From Dyadobacter sp. SG02 (GTDB taxonomy: Bacteria; Bacteroidota; Bacteroidia; Cytophagales; Spirosomataceae): 64,000 bases of DNA. Made by a program: the position numbers and the translations under genes. The notes beneath the pieces were generated by a model. That model had not been told where the DNA came from. It worked only from the letters and a program-made list of their open reading frames with translations, and did not search any database. Location of the stretch: positions 124,001-188,000 of the forward strand of contig NZ_FNYL01000007.1 of assembly GCF_900109045.1 (NCBI RefSeq). Reading direction: 5' to 3'. Of the stretch, positions 44,563 to 51,555 are shown piece by piece; position 1 is the first letter of the stretch; each line of letters begins with the position of its first letter.

Positions 44563-44578
44563 AAAATTAAAATCCATT

Positions 44579-45202
44579 ATGCATACCCATAGCAAACAAT
44601 TCATTACAAGCGGATTACCCATTCAGCAGGCCAAAAAGGCGATTGTTATGTTGCATGGCCGGGGTGGGACTGCCGCTGATATTATTTCGCTCCAAAGGGT
44701 TTTGAATCTGGCCGATTTTGCGATTTACGCGCCGCAGGCCACCAATAACAGCTGGTATCCATATAGTTTTATGGCCCCGGTTGCCCAAAATCAACCTTCG
44801 CTGGACTCGGCGCTCGCGTTGGTCGGCGACGTGGTGGCCGAAATAGAAGCAGGCGGGATACCCGCCGACCAGATCTATTTCGCCGGTTTCTCGCAGGGCG
44901 CTTGTCTGACCCTGGAATATACTTCGCGTAATGCACGGAGATATGGCGGTATCATTGCTTTTACAGGAGGTCTGGTAGGCAAGGAGTTAGCGATCGACAA
45001 TTATGACGGAGATTTCAGACAGACACCTGTCTTTATTTCAACCGGTAACCCTGATCCACACGTGCCCGTGTCGCGCGTGCAGGAGAGCGTAACGATCCTG
45101 GAAGATATGAACGCGGTGGTCAACCAGGTGGTTTATCCCGGTCGTCCGCACACGATTTCAGGAGAAGAGATCCAATTGGTGAACAACACGATTTTGAAAT
45201 AA
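44579..45202 (+). CDS. Carboxylesterase/phospholipase, MhqD-like
   Basis: Alpha/beta hydrolase of 207 residues. It has KAIVMLHGRGGTAADIISLQ (oxyanion), the nucleophile elbow GFSQGACL with S105, and a GNPDPHVPVSRVQ / GRPHTISGEE block supplying Asp and His. The closest well-known type is MhqD, an esterase induced by quinones and catechols. It follows the dioxygenase gene across the palindromic repeat (83 bp) and precedes the pirin gene by 2 bp. The hydrolytic role in quinone detoxification is inferred from this context. Confidence 0.92.
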   Translation: MHTHSKQFITSGLPIQQAKKAIVMLHGRGGTAADIISLQRVLNLADFAIYAPQATNNSWYPYSFMAPVAQNQPSLDSALALVGDVVAEIEAGGIPADQIYFAGFSQGACLTLEYTSRNARRYGGIIAFTGGLVGKELAIDNYDGDFRQTPVFISTGNPDPHVPVSRVQESVTILEDMNAVVNQVVYPGRPHTISGEEIQLVNNTILK

Positions 45203-45204
45203 TC

Positions 45205-45921
45205 ATGAAAAATTCCGTACTGCATCCGGCAGCGTCGCGCTTCTATGCCGACCATGGATGGCTCCAAAGTGCACAGACTTTCAGTTTTCACGGAAATTAC
45301 GATCCTCAACGCATCCAGTTCGGTGCGTTGAGGGTGTTGAACGATGATACAGTGAATGGAGGCAAAGGTTTCGGGCGGCACCCGCACGACAATATGGAGA
45401 TTATTTCGATCCCATTGGAAGGTACGCTCGAACACCAGGATAGCCTGGGCAATGTGGCCCTGATCCGCCGTGGAGAAATTCAGGTAATGAGCGCCGGTAC
45501 AGGTGTTTACCATACCGAATTTAACAAGGATCCGGAGGAGCCGGTGACGTTTCTCCAAATATGGTTGTATCCCAATAAACTGAATGTGCAGCCCCGCTAC
45601 GACCAGATGGACTACATCTCCGGCGACCGGCACAACCGTTTTCAGCAAATCCTTTCTCCCGATCCCGACGATGAGGGTGTCTGGATTAACCAGGATGCGT
45701 GGTTCCATCTGGCTGAGCTCGATAAGGGGTTTGAAATCGGTTATCAGCTCAAAAAAGAAGGAAATGGGGTGTATGTGTTTGTTATCGACGGGAAACTGGA
45801 AGTGGACGCCCAGGAACTTTCGACCCGTGACGGTTACGGCTTCTGGCCGGAATCGGCGGCGCGAATAAAGGCGTTGGAGAAAAGCTCGCTGCTCGTCATC
45901 GAGGTTCCTGAAAAATGGTAG
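45205..45921 (+). CDS. Pirin-family protein (YhhW-like)
   Basis: Bicupin protein of 238 residues. The N-terminal cupin metal ligands lie in GFGRHPHDNMEIISIPLEGT and LEHQDSLG, and TGVYHTEFNKDPEEPVTFLQ continues the family signature. The C-terminal half is the second, degenerate cupin. Several pirins have quercetin 2,3-dioxygenase activity or sense redox state through bound iron. It begins 2 bp after the MhqD-like gene, so the two are surely co-transcribed. I infer that it acts on an aromatic substrate or as an iron-dependent regulator in the same response. Confidence 0.94.
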   Translation: MKNSVLHPAASRFYADHGWLQSAQTFSFHGNYDPQRIQFGALRVLNDDTVNGGKGFGRHPHDNMEIISIPLEGTLEHQDSLGNVALIRRGEIQVMSAGTGVYHTEFNKDPEEPVTFLQIWLYPNKLNVQPRYDQMDYISGDRHNRFQQILSPDPDDEGVWINQDAWFHLAELDKGFEIGYQLKKEGNGVYVFVIDGKLEVDAQELSTRDGYGFWPESAARIKALEKSSLLVIEVPEKW

Positions 45922-45973
45922 AATATTAACCTGCCGGTGATAGGTAGCGATCGCCGGCATAACGATTGGTAAC

Positions 45974-46279
45974 ATGTCGCAAATCAATATCCTGGCAGTG
46001 GCCAACCATCCCGAAATCCTGGAAACGATAATCCGGTTGATCAACCAGAATGAACAATGGCACGGTCTTCCGGCCGGATCGTTGGAAGAAGCGGAAGAAG
46101 TGCTTCGCTTAAATTCGATCGATTTAGTACTTTTGGGCGTCGGTGTCGATGAGGAAACGGGCGAGCATATCACGTCGCTATGCCGGTCCATCGACCCGCG
46201 GATCGTCTGTTTGCGCCATTTCGGAGGGGGCAGCGGGCTTCTATATTCCGAGATCCGGCACGCATTGGCTGGTGGCTAA
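45974..46279 (+). CDS. Degenerate receiver-like protein
   Basis: A 101-residue protein with receiver-domain layout: INILAVANHPEILETIIRLI at the N-terminus, then an EEAEEVLRLNSIDLVLLGVG strand and PRIVCLRHFGGGSG. The phosphoacceptor Asp of true receivers (LLD) is replaced by Gly (LVLLGVGVD), and the acidic pair near the N-terminus is missing. It is therefore a pseudo-receiver, unlikely to be phosphorylated in the normal way. It lies 52 bp after the pirin gene and 29 bp before a Crp/Fnr gene. Alternatively it is a short orphan with only chance resemblance. Confidence 0.7.
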   Translation: MSQINILAVANHPEILETIIRLINQNEQWHGLPAGSLEEAEEVLRLNSIDLVLLGVGVDEETGEHITSLCRSIDPRIVCLRHFGGGSGLLYSEIRHALAGG

Positions 46280-46308
46280 GTGCCGGTAGCTAACCCATTC
46301 AAAAGATT

Positions 46309-46887
46309 ATGTTTGAAAAGATTAACAATTACGCACTGAGGTGCTTGCCATTTACCCCACAAGACCTCGAATATTTCGATTCGTTACTTCAATTCAAAGC
46401 ATATTCCAAAAAGACCTTCTTGTTGCAACAAGGGGAGGTTTGTCAGTTTGAAGCCTACATTTTAAAAGGTTGTATCCGCACCTATTACATCGATAGCGCC
46501 GGGGCGGAGGTGACGCTGCAATTCGCGGTGGAGGATTGGTGGGTGAGCGACATTACCAGTTTTCATAATCAGACGCCGAGCCACGTGTATATCGAGACGC
46601 TGGAAGACTGCGAAGTACTGATCCTCACGCCTGAAACGAAGGAGAAGCTGCTTTCAACCGTTCCCGGTTTCGAGCGGATGTTCCGTCTGATGGTGCAACG
46701 CAACCTCGCGCAGACGCAGGAGCGCTTGTTCAGAACCATTTCTAACAGTGCCGTTGAAAAGTACCTCGATTTCCTGGAAAGGTATCCGGCTATTCCTCAG
46801 CGTGTTGCCCAGCATTACATTGCCTCGTACCTGGGCTTTTCTCCCGAGTTTTTGAGTAAAGTCAGAAGGAAATTGAGTGAAAAATAG
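46309..46887 (+). CDS. Crp/Fnr-family transcriptional regulator
   Basis: Regulator of 192 residues with a cNMP-binding-like sensor domain (about 20-115, KKTFLLQQGEVCQFEAYILK, GCIRTYYIDSAGAEVTLQF) and a C-terminal HTH (VAQHYIASYLGFSPEFLSKV). It lacks an FNR-type cysteine cluster. As in many Bacteroidota members, the last helix ends with the protein. It is the last gene of the dioxygenase-MhqD-pirin cluster and is a plausible regulator of it. The effector could be an electrophile, but no Cys pair in the sensor is obvious apart from C41 and C49 near GEVCQFEAYILKGC. Confidence 0.9.
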   Translation: MFEKINNYALRCLPFTPQDLEYFDSLLQFKAYSKKTFLLQQGEVCQFEAYILKGCIRTYYIDSAGAEVTLQFAVEDWWVSDITSFHNQTPSHVYIETLEDCEVLILTPETKEKLLSTVPGFERMFRLMVQRNLAQTQERLFRTISNSAVEKYLDFLERYPAIPQRVAQHYIASYLGFSPEFLSKVRRKLSEK

Positions 46888-47033
46888 GGAGAGGGCGTAC
46901 CACTAAGCGGCTCATTCCCTGCATATACGGCGCAAAAACCTCCACAAATCACTAAACCAAAGCCGCCTGGCTGGCTGGAAACAGCTTGGAATAATAATTT
47001 TTAAGATTGCCGCATCACCAATCATGAATCATC

Positions 47034-47498
47034 ATGGCGCAAAATGCAGCAATCATAGAAATTCTCAATGACCTGATCCTGATCAACAACGACCGTGTCG
47101 TCGGCTACGAAAAGGCCTATGACGAGACGGACGCCAGCGATACTGACCTTCGTTCGCTATACAACAGCCTTGCAAACCACAGCCGTGACAACGTACTCGA
47201 ACTGAATGGCGAAGTGACCGCTTTGGGTGGCGAACCGGCGACAGGTACCATGATATCGGGTAAGCTGTACAGGGTTTGGATGGACGTCCGGGCTGCGTTC
47301 AGCAGCGATGGCCGCAAAACCTCACTGGAAAATTCAGAATTCGGCGAAGACGCCGCACAAAAAGCATACGACTCGGCACTTGAATCGGATGACCTGACGC
47401 CCGAACTCCGCGCGCTCGTTACACGCCAGAAAGCCACGCTGAGGAGCGGGCACGATACGATCAAGCGGCTCCGCGATTCGGAAAAAGCATATCATTAA
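47034..47498 (+). CDS. PA2169/DUF2383-family four-helix-bundle protein
   Basis: A 154-residue protein of the DUF2383/PA2169 ferritin-like helical family: EILNDLILINNDRVVGYEKA, SLANHSRDNVLELNGEVTAL, a GGEPATGTMISGKLYRVWMD block and a final helix LRALVTRQKATLRSGHDTIK. Members are often stress-induced, and their biochemical activity is unknown. It has no signal peptide. The gene stands alone and ends at a strong bidirectional hairpin shared with the convergent cupin gene. Confidence 0.92.
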   Translation: MAQNAAIIEILNDLILINNDRVVGYEKAYDETDASDTDLRSLYNSLANHSRDNVLELNGEVTALGGEPATGTMISGKLYRVWMDVRAAFSSDGRKTSLENSEFGEDAAQKAYDSALESDDLTPELRALVTRQKATLRSGHDTIKRLRDSEKAYH

Positions 47499-47533
47499 AA
47501 GAGCACAGCAAATTGCATATCATCAGCAAACTA

Positions 47534-47563
47534 AATAGGCCGGTTTTTGACCGGCCTATTTTA
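47534..47563. terminator. Bidirectional Rho-independent terminator
   Basis: Perfect 11-bp stem AATAGGCCGGT / ACCGGCCTATT with a 5-base loop, with A-rich and T-rich flanks, between convergent genes ending at 47498 and 47581. Confidence 0.9.
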
Positions 47564-47580
47564 TTGTTGCGTGTGCCGCA

Positions 47581-47979
47581 TTAACCCTTGTAAGTAGTAA
47601 TGAGTATTTCCGAATCGGCCAGCGCGGTGATCGAATGGGCGAGGTGAGCGTGGAACGACATCATCTGGCCATTTGTCGTGTAAAATACACGGCCTTCGGT
47701 TTCCACTTTCAGTTCACCGGATAGCACCTGGAAGGTAAGGCATTCGTCGATCGAATGGTCGTTTAAGATTGCGCCCGATTTCAGAATGGCGACGACGATC
47801 GTGATTTTGTCCGATTTGTAGACGGTGATCGCATTCCGGTCATTTTTCGCCCAGGATTTTTCCGATCGGAGCTGTTCCAGGTACATGGGAATATCAGTGA
47901 AAACATAAGGCGCATCCAGGATACGATCTCCCTCGGGACGGCTTCCGGTCGACTGGTTGGATTTGATTTCCATTGACAT
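47581..47979 (-). CDS. Cupin-domain protein
   Basis: Single-domain cupin of about 132 residues. The barrel shows ITIVVAILKSGAILNDHSID, ECLTFQVLSGELKVETEG and a second motif QMMSFHAHLAHSITALADSE. Possible metal ligands are H in NDHSIDE and H in AHLAHS. The ATG at 47979 is preferred over a TTG at 48000, and a third ATG lies at 47973. The resemblance is to small cupins of unknown function, such as ChrR- or regulator-like types. It converges on the DUF2383 gene, with the shared terminator between. Confidence 0.83.
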   Translation of the reverse strand: MSMEIKSNQSTGSRPEGDRILDAPYVFTDIPMYLEQLRSEKSWAKNDRNAITVYKSDKITIVVAILKSGAILNDHSIDECLTFQVLSGELKVETEGRVFYTTNGQMMSFHAHLAHSITALADSEILITTYKG

Positions 47980-48237
47980 GGTGAATAAGGTGTTGATCAA
48001 TACATTTTGGGAGGCAGGAAAATCATGCCATTGTGATTTTGGTAATTTTTTTAATAAATTTTATAAAAAAAATCCTGCTAATGCAACCTTCCGCTCTACT
48101 TTGCCCGCGGGCAATTTCACCTTATCTGAATTGCTTTTTACCATGAAATACTTGGCTCAAACGAATGAGTTTTGCCTTTTGATCACAAGATCGACCGTTG
48201 AATAAATGAAATAGTACTTTTTTTAGAGTTATTCCAT

Positions 48238-48245
48238 TATTTTTG
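48238..48245 (+). promoter_or_regulatory. -7 element (TATTTTTG) before GTG-start gene
   Basis: TATTTTTG matches TAnnTTTG and lies 29 bases before the GTG at 48275. It supports the GTG as the real start. Confidence 0.5.
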
Positions 48246-48274
48246 GGCATCACACTCTTAACTAAAATTTAGCT

Positions 48275-48646
48275 GTGGAATTTAATAACAGGGAAATCGG
48301 CGCTACATTTATTCTGGTCTGCATCGTAGCTTTTTGGACTTTATCGTCTATTCGCAGGCGGATCTCGGAAGAGAGAAAGAAGAAGATTCTCAAACAAGGC
48401 GTTCAGGCGAACGCTACCGTTCTGGCCATCCGGCCGACGGGTGAATACCTCAACAACCTGCCTGAATTTCAGGTGCAGGTGCAGGTGCAGCCAAAGGCTG
48501 GTAATGATTTTGTAACGGAAATGCGGGAGGTTCTTCCTTTTGCCAAATATGATTCTCTCCGCAAAGGCACTCAGGTACTCGTTAAATATGACCCGGAATA
48601 TTACAAAAGAGCGATTTTCCTGCAAATGGCGGAAACTTTGATCTGA
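48275..48646 (+). CDS. Small membrane protein, DUF3592-like
   Basis: A 123-residue protein with one N-terminal membrane segment (IGATFILVCIVAFWTLSSI) followed by a basic stretch (RRRISEERKKKI) and a small beta-domain (ANATVLAIRPTGEYLNNLPE, then FQVQVQVQPKAG and GTQVLVKYDP). The beta part resembles DUF3592. It starts at GTG (48275), since no suitable ATG exists before the domain, and the -7 element upstream is well placed for this start. A perfect hairpin terminator follows. Role unknown. Confidence 0.8.
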   Translation: MEFNNREIGATFILVCIVAFWTLSSIRRRISEERKKKILKQGVQANATVLAIRPTGEYLNNLPEFQVQVQVQPKAGNDFVTEMREVLPFAKYDSLRKGTQVLVKYDPEYYKRAIFLQMAETLI

Positions 48647-48669
48647 CTTCTGATCTTTACTTATTTATG

Positions 48670-48699
48670 AAAAAAGGGCCTCGAAAAAGGCCCTTTTTT
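48670..48699 (+). terminator. Rho-independent terminator
   Basis: Perfect 11-bp stem AAAAAAGGGCC / GGCCCTTTTTT with an 8-base loop; 23 bases after the stop of the DUF3592-like gene. Confidence 0.9.
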
Positions 48700-48940
48700 C
48701 ATTGGAAGAAAATCGTGAGAGCAAAATAGTGTGTGCATAATGCTTCACGGAATAAGAGTGTGTGGCGTGATCGTGGATCGTTCAGGATGACTAATACAAA
48801 TGAAATACGTAAAACTGACGTTCCCAAAGGCGATGTGTTACAGGCAGGGCAGAATGAGCGATCGGTAAATGGCGCCCTGATTGGCCCGTTTTTGCGCTTT
48901 ATATTATTGTTAAGGGCGTTTCCGGCAACCGATCCGGTGG

Positions 48941-48948
48941 TACCTTTG
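48941..48948 (+). promoter_or_regulatory. -7 element (TACCTTTG) of phosphodiesterase gene
   Basis: TACCTTTG matches TAnnTTTG, 20 bases before the ATG at 48969; TTTC at 48919-48922 is an 18-bp-spaced -33 candidate. Confidence 0.55.
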
Positions 48949-48968
48949 CAATCTCAAAAAGATCTTCC

Positions 48969-49769
48969 ATGAAGCAACTTTTCTCCCTGATTCTCGCCTT
49001 TGTTCCGGTAATGTACTTCGCCAACGTATATGGTCAGGGTAAGACGATCGGCCTGATCGCTCACCGGGGCGGGGTAGTGGACAGCTCTTTTACGGAAAAT
49101 GGCTTGCCTGCATTGAAAGAGGCGGCCCGACAAGGTTACAAAATGATCGAAACGGATATGCGCGTGACGGCCGACGGTGTTTTGATCGCCAACCACGATG
49201 CGGATTTCAACCGGTTCTATGGCGATCCGCGCAAAGTAACGGAGACGACCTGGGCGGATGCACACAAACTCACCAGCAAACTGGATGGCAACCACCCGAT
49301 GCTTCTCGAAGATGTGTTCAGGTTTTGTGCTGAAAATAAAATGGCCGTCATGCTCGATAACAAAATCGTCGGACTGGATTCCGCACTCTTTTCCGGGCTC
49401 AACGCAATGCTCGATCGGTATCACCTCAGGGAAACAGCCCTGATGATCGGTACCGACGAATCTACCGGATACTTTACTGGCAAAGTGCGGTTGAGCTGTT
49501 CCCGAAAACAGTTGGAGGAGAATAAGCAAAAGCCGGGTTATCGGCCAGATCACTATTACCTTTTCGAAAGGCCGGCAAGCCTCACGCGCGAGGATGTAGC
49601 GTGGGCGCGGGAAAACGGCATCCGCGTTGTGGCGGCGGCCAACAAGTTCCATTACCGCAAATCCGCCGACATGATGGCTGACGCAAAAAAGGATTGTGAG
49701 CGCATGCTTGCCTACGGGGTGACCGAATTTCAGATCGATTCGGAGTTCCGGCAGTTTCTGCGGAAATAG
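48969..49769 (+). CDS. Secreted glycerophosphodiester phosphodiesterase
   Basis: Exported GDPD-type TIM-barrel enzyme of 266 residues. The signal peptide spans about 1-22 (FANVYGQ). Catalytic and metal residues are all visible: H32 (IAHRGG), E61 and D63 (MIETDMR), H76 (IANHD). The protein is expected to hydrolyse glycerophosphodiesters to glycerol-3-phosphate and an alcohol. It lacks the usual middle strands of larger family members but is near the normal minimum length. It is monocistronic; a -7 element lies 20 bp before the ATG, and an ECF sigma operon begins 87 bp after it. Confidence 0.93.
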   Translation: MKQLFSLILAFVPVMYFANVYGQGKTIGLIAHRGGVVDSSFTENGLPALKEAARQGYKMIETDMRVTADGVLIANHDADFNRFYGDPRKVTETTWADAHKLTSKLDGNHPMLLEDVFRFCAENKMAVMLDNKIVGLDSALFSGLNAMLDRYHLRETALMIGTDESTGYFTGKVRLSCSRKQLEENKQKPGYRPDHYYLFERPASLTREDVAWARENGIRVVAAANKFHYRKSADMMADAKKDCERMLAYGVTEFQIDSEFRQFLRK

Positions 49770-49856
49770 TTTTTCTGAAAAAAAAGACAAATCTGTTTAG
49801 GGGTTAGCGAAAGTTGTTTGACTCTACATGCAGATTCCGGATAAAGGAGCACCCTC

Positions 49857-50411
49857 ATGACTAAATTTCTAACCGATGAACAGCTGGTAACGCAGCTCCG
49901 GGAAGGCAACAAGCGTGCTTTCGAGGAGATCTACGACCGTTACTGGTACAAGCTGTTTTGCATTTCCTATCGTCAGGTTGGATCGCGGGAAGAATCGGAG
50001 GAACTGGTGCACGATATATTCGAGAGTCTCTGGAACAAGCGGTCGGATACCGAAATCAGAAATCTGGGAACATACCTGGTGATTGCGATGAAGTACCGGG
50101 TGACCAATTTTATCAAATCACAAATCACTTGGCGCAGGTACCAGGAGTATCTGATCCTGAACAAAATCCAGGAAACCTATTCGACGGACGAGATCGTGCA
50201 GTTTTCGGACTTGTCACGCGCTGTGGACGATGTAATGCGCAAGCTGCCTGAAAAAACCAGCCGGGTATTCCAGCTGAGCCGCTTCGAAAACCGACCGGTG
50301 AAGGATATTGCCGAGGAACTGAATATCTCCGAAAAAGCCGTGGAATACCATATTACCAAATCATTGAAAGCATTGAGAGAAAATCTCTGGATGTATTATT
50401 CCAGTAACTAA
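49857..50411 (+). CDS. ECF RNA polymerase sigma factor (FecI/Bacteroidota type)
   Basis: Extracytoplasmic-function sigma factor of 184 residues. Region 2 shows REGNKRAFEEIYDRYWYKLF and ELVHDIFESLWNKR; region 4 shows RVFQLSRFENRPVKDIAEEL, NISEKAVEYHITKSLKALRE. It is followed by a FecR-type anti-sigma gene 22 bp later and a SusC gene with STN domain, the standard trans-envelope signalling set. Unusually for this phylum, a good Shine-Dalgarno (AAAGGAG) lies 7 bases before the start. A GGGGTTAGC..GTTGTTTGACTC stretch upstream (49798-49826) may be its own ECF promoter. Confidence 0.95.
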   Translation: MTKFLTDEQLVTQLREGNKRAFEEIYDRYWYKLFCISYRQVGSREESEELVHDIFESLWNKRSDTEIRNLGTYLVIAMKYRVTNFIKSQITWRRYQEYLILNKIQETYSTDEIVQFSDLSRAVDDVMRKLPEKTSRVFQLSRFENRPVKDIAEELNISEKAVEYHITKSLKALRENLWMYYSSN

Positions 50412-50433
50412 AACCTATACACGCCTTCGCAAA

Positions 50434-51435
50434 ATGACAAATGATAGCTACGAAAAACTGATTGAGAGATATATTGCCGGGGAGACGTCGGTAGAGGAGG
50501 ATTTGCGGGTGGAGCAGTACCTCAAAGAGAATCCGGCTGACGATTCGGAAGTGTTGTTGTCTGAAAAGGAGGAAATCGGCCGACGTATCCGGCAGAAATT
50601 GCTGGCGAACACCACGAGAAAGCCCGTGAGAATAGGCTGGTGGGCTGCCGTAGCGGCGTCGGTAGCAGTACTGGCAGGGGTATTCTGGTATAATGCGCCC
50701 AAGCGGGCTGCCTACTTTCCTGCATTGAGTTCGATATGGACCTGGAACGACGATGACGAAGGCTTTGCCGTACGCAACACCTCGCACAAACCCCAGCGAC
50801 TGACTTTGGAAGACGGCAGCGTGGTCATTCTCCAACCCAATAGCCGGATCAGTTATCCCGAGCATTTCGGAGAGCGGAAAAGAATGGTGTACCTGCATGG
50901 AGAAGCGTTTTTTCAAGTAAAAAGAGATGTGACGAAGCCGTTTATCGTTTCTACGGAAAATTTGGCTACACAGGTCCTGGGGACTAGTTTTAATGTAAAA
51001 TCTTACGACGGCGCAGGCTCGATCGAGGTGCAGGTCGCTACCGGGCGCGTTTCCGTGTACGAGAACTCCGACAGCAAGACGGCCAGCAAAAACGGTTTCA
51101 TATTGACGCCCAACCAGAAAGTCGTGTTCGATAAGGAATCGCGGAAAATGGAACTGGGCATTGTGAAAAACCCGGTAGCGGTAAAATCGGCCGAGTCGGG
51201 GACGCGGTTTGAATTTGCCGAAACGCCCGCAGAGGATGTGCTGGCATTGCTGGAAAAGACCTACGGCATCGATATCGTCGTGGAAGGCGATGTGTTGCGG
51301 AATTGTCTTTTTACCGGGGACCTCAACGAATTACCGATGTTCGATCAGCTCGACCTGATTTGCAAGGCGGTGAATGTGGAATATGAGCGCCGCGGCGCCT
51401 CGCTGTTTGTTTCAGGCGAAGGTTGTTCTAACTGA
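50434..51435 (+). CDS. FecR-family anti-sigma factor
   Basis: Inner-membrane anti-sigma/sensor of 333 residues. The cytoplasmic N-terminus (about 1-65, SYEKLIERYIAGETSVEEDL) binds the sigma factor. One membrane helix follows (about 68-88, WWAAVAASVAVLAGVFWY). The periplasmic FecR domain (about 120-220) shows RLTLEDGSVVILQPNSRISY and VYLHGEAFFQVKRDVTKPFI, and the C-terminal DUF4974 follows (FEFAETPAEDVLALLEKTYG, DLNELPMFDQLDLICKAVNV). It should release the sigma factor when the SusC STN domain signals ligand capture. Its gene lies between sigma factor and SusC, with a hairpin after it. Confidence 0.96.
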   Translation: MTNDSYEKLIERYIAGETSVEEDLRVEQYLKENPADDSEVLLSEKEEIGRRIRQKLLANTTRKPVRIGWWAAVAASVAVLAGVFWYNAPKRAAYFPALSSIWTWNDDDEGFAVRNTSHKPQRLTLEDGSVVILQPNSRISYPEHFGERKRMVYLHGEAFFQVKRDVTKPFIVSTENLATQVLGTSFNVKSYDGAGSIEVQVATGRVSVYENSDSKTASKNGFILTPNQKVVFDKESRKMELGIVKNPVAVKSAESGTRFEFAETPAEDVLALLEKTYGIDIVVEGDVLRNCLFTGDLNELPMFDQLDLICKAVNVEYERRGASLFVSGEGCSN

Positions 51436-51453
51436 TTGATAATGAAAAGTAAA

Positions 51454-51479
51454 GCCGGTCATGCGCTAACATGTCCGGC
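51454..51479 (+). terminator. Hairpin between FecR and SusC genes
   Basis: 10-bp stem GCCGGTCATG / CATGTCCGGC (one mismatch), 6-base loop, then CGTTTTG. A second small stem CCTTC/GAAGG follows at 51492-51507. It could terminate or attenuate transcription between the regulator pair and SusC, allowing separate expression levels. Confidence 0.65.
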
Positions 51480-51555
51480 CGTTTTGAATACCCTTCCTGG
51501 CAGAAGGTTACCCGTTTGTTTTTGAGTTGTTCAGATCACAAAAACCTTTAAAATT

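Larger units (their letters stand above)
48647..48968. other. Intergenic region: terminator then promoter
   Basis: No gene is supported; a short in-frame open stretch at 48733-48972 overlaps the next start and has no family character. It holds the terminator at 48670-48699 and the -7 element at 48941-48948. Confidence 0.5.

Noticed and set aside
45133..46191. Minus-strand open frame of 352 codons
   Set aside because: Antisense to the pirin gene and the end of the hydrolase gene; no recognisable domains.
48733..48972. Possible 79-residue gene before the phosphodiesterase
   Set aside because: Overlaps the next gene's start and covers its promoter; no protein-like features.
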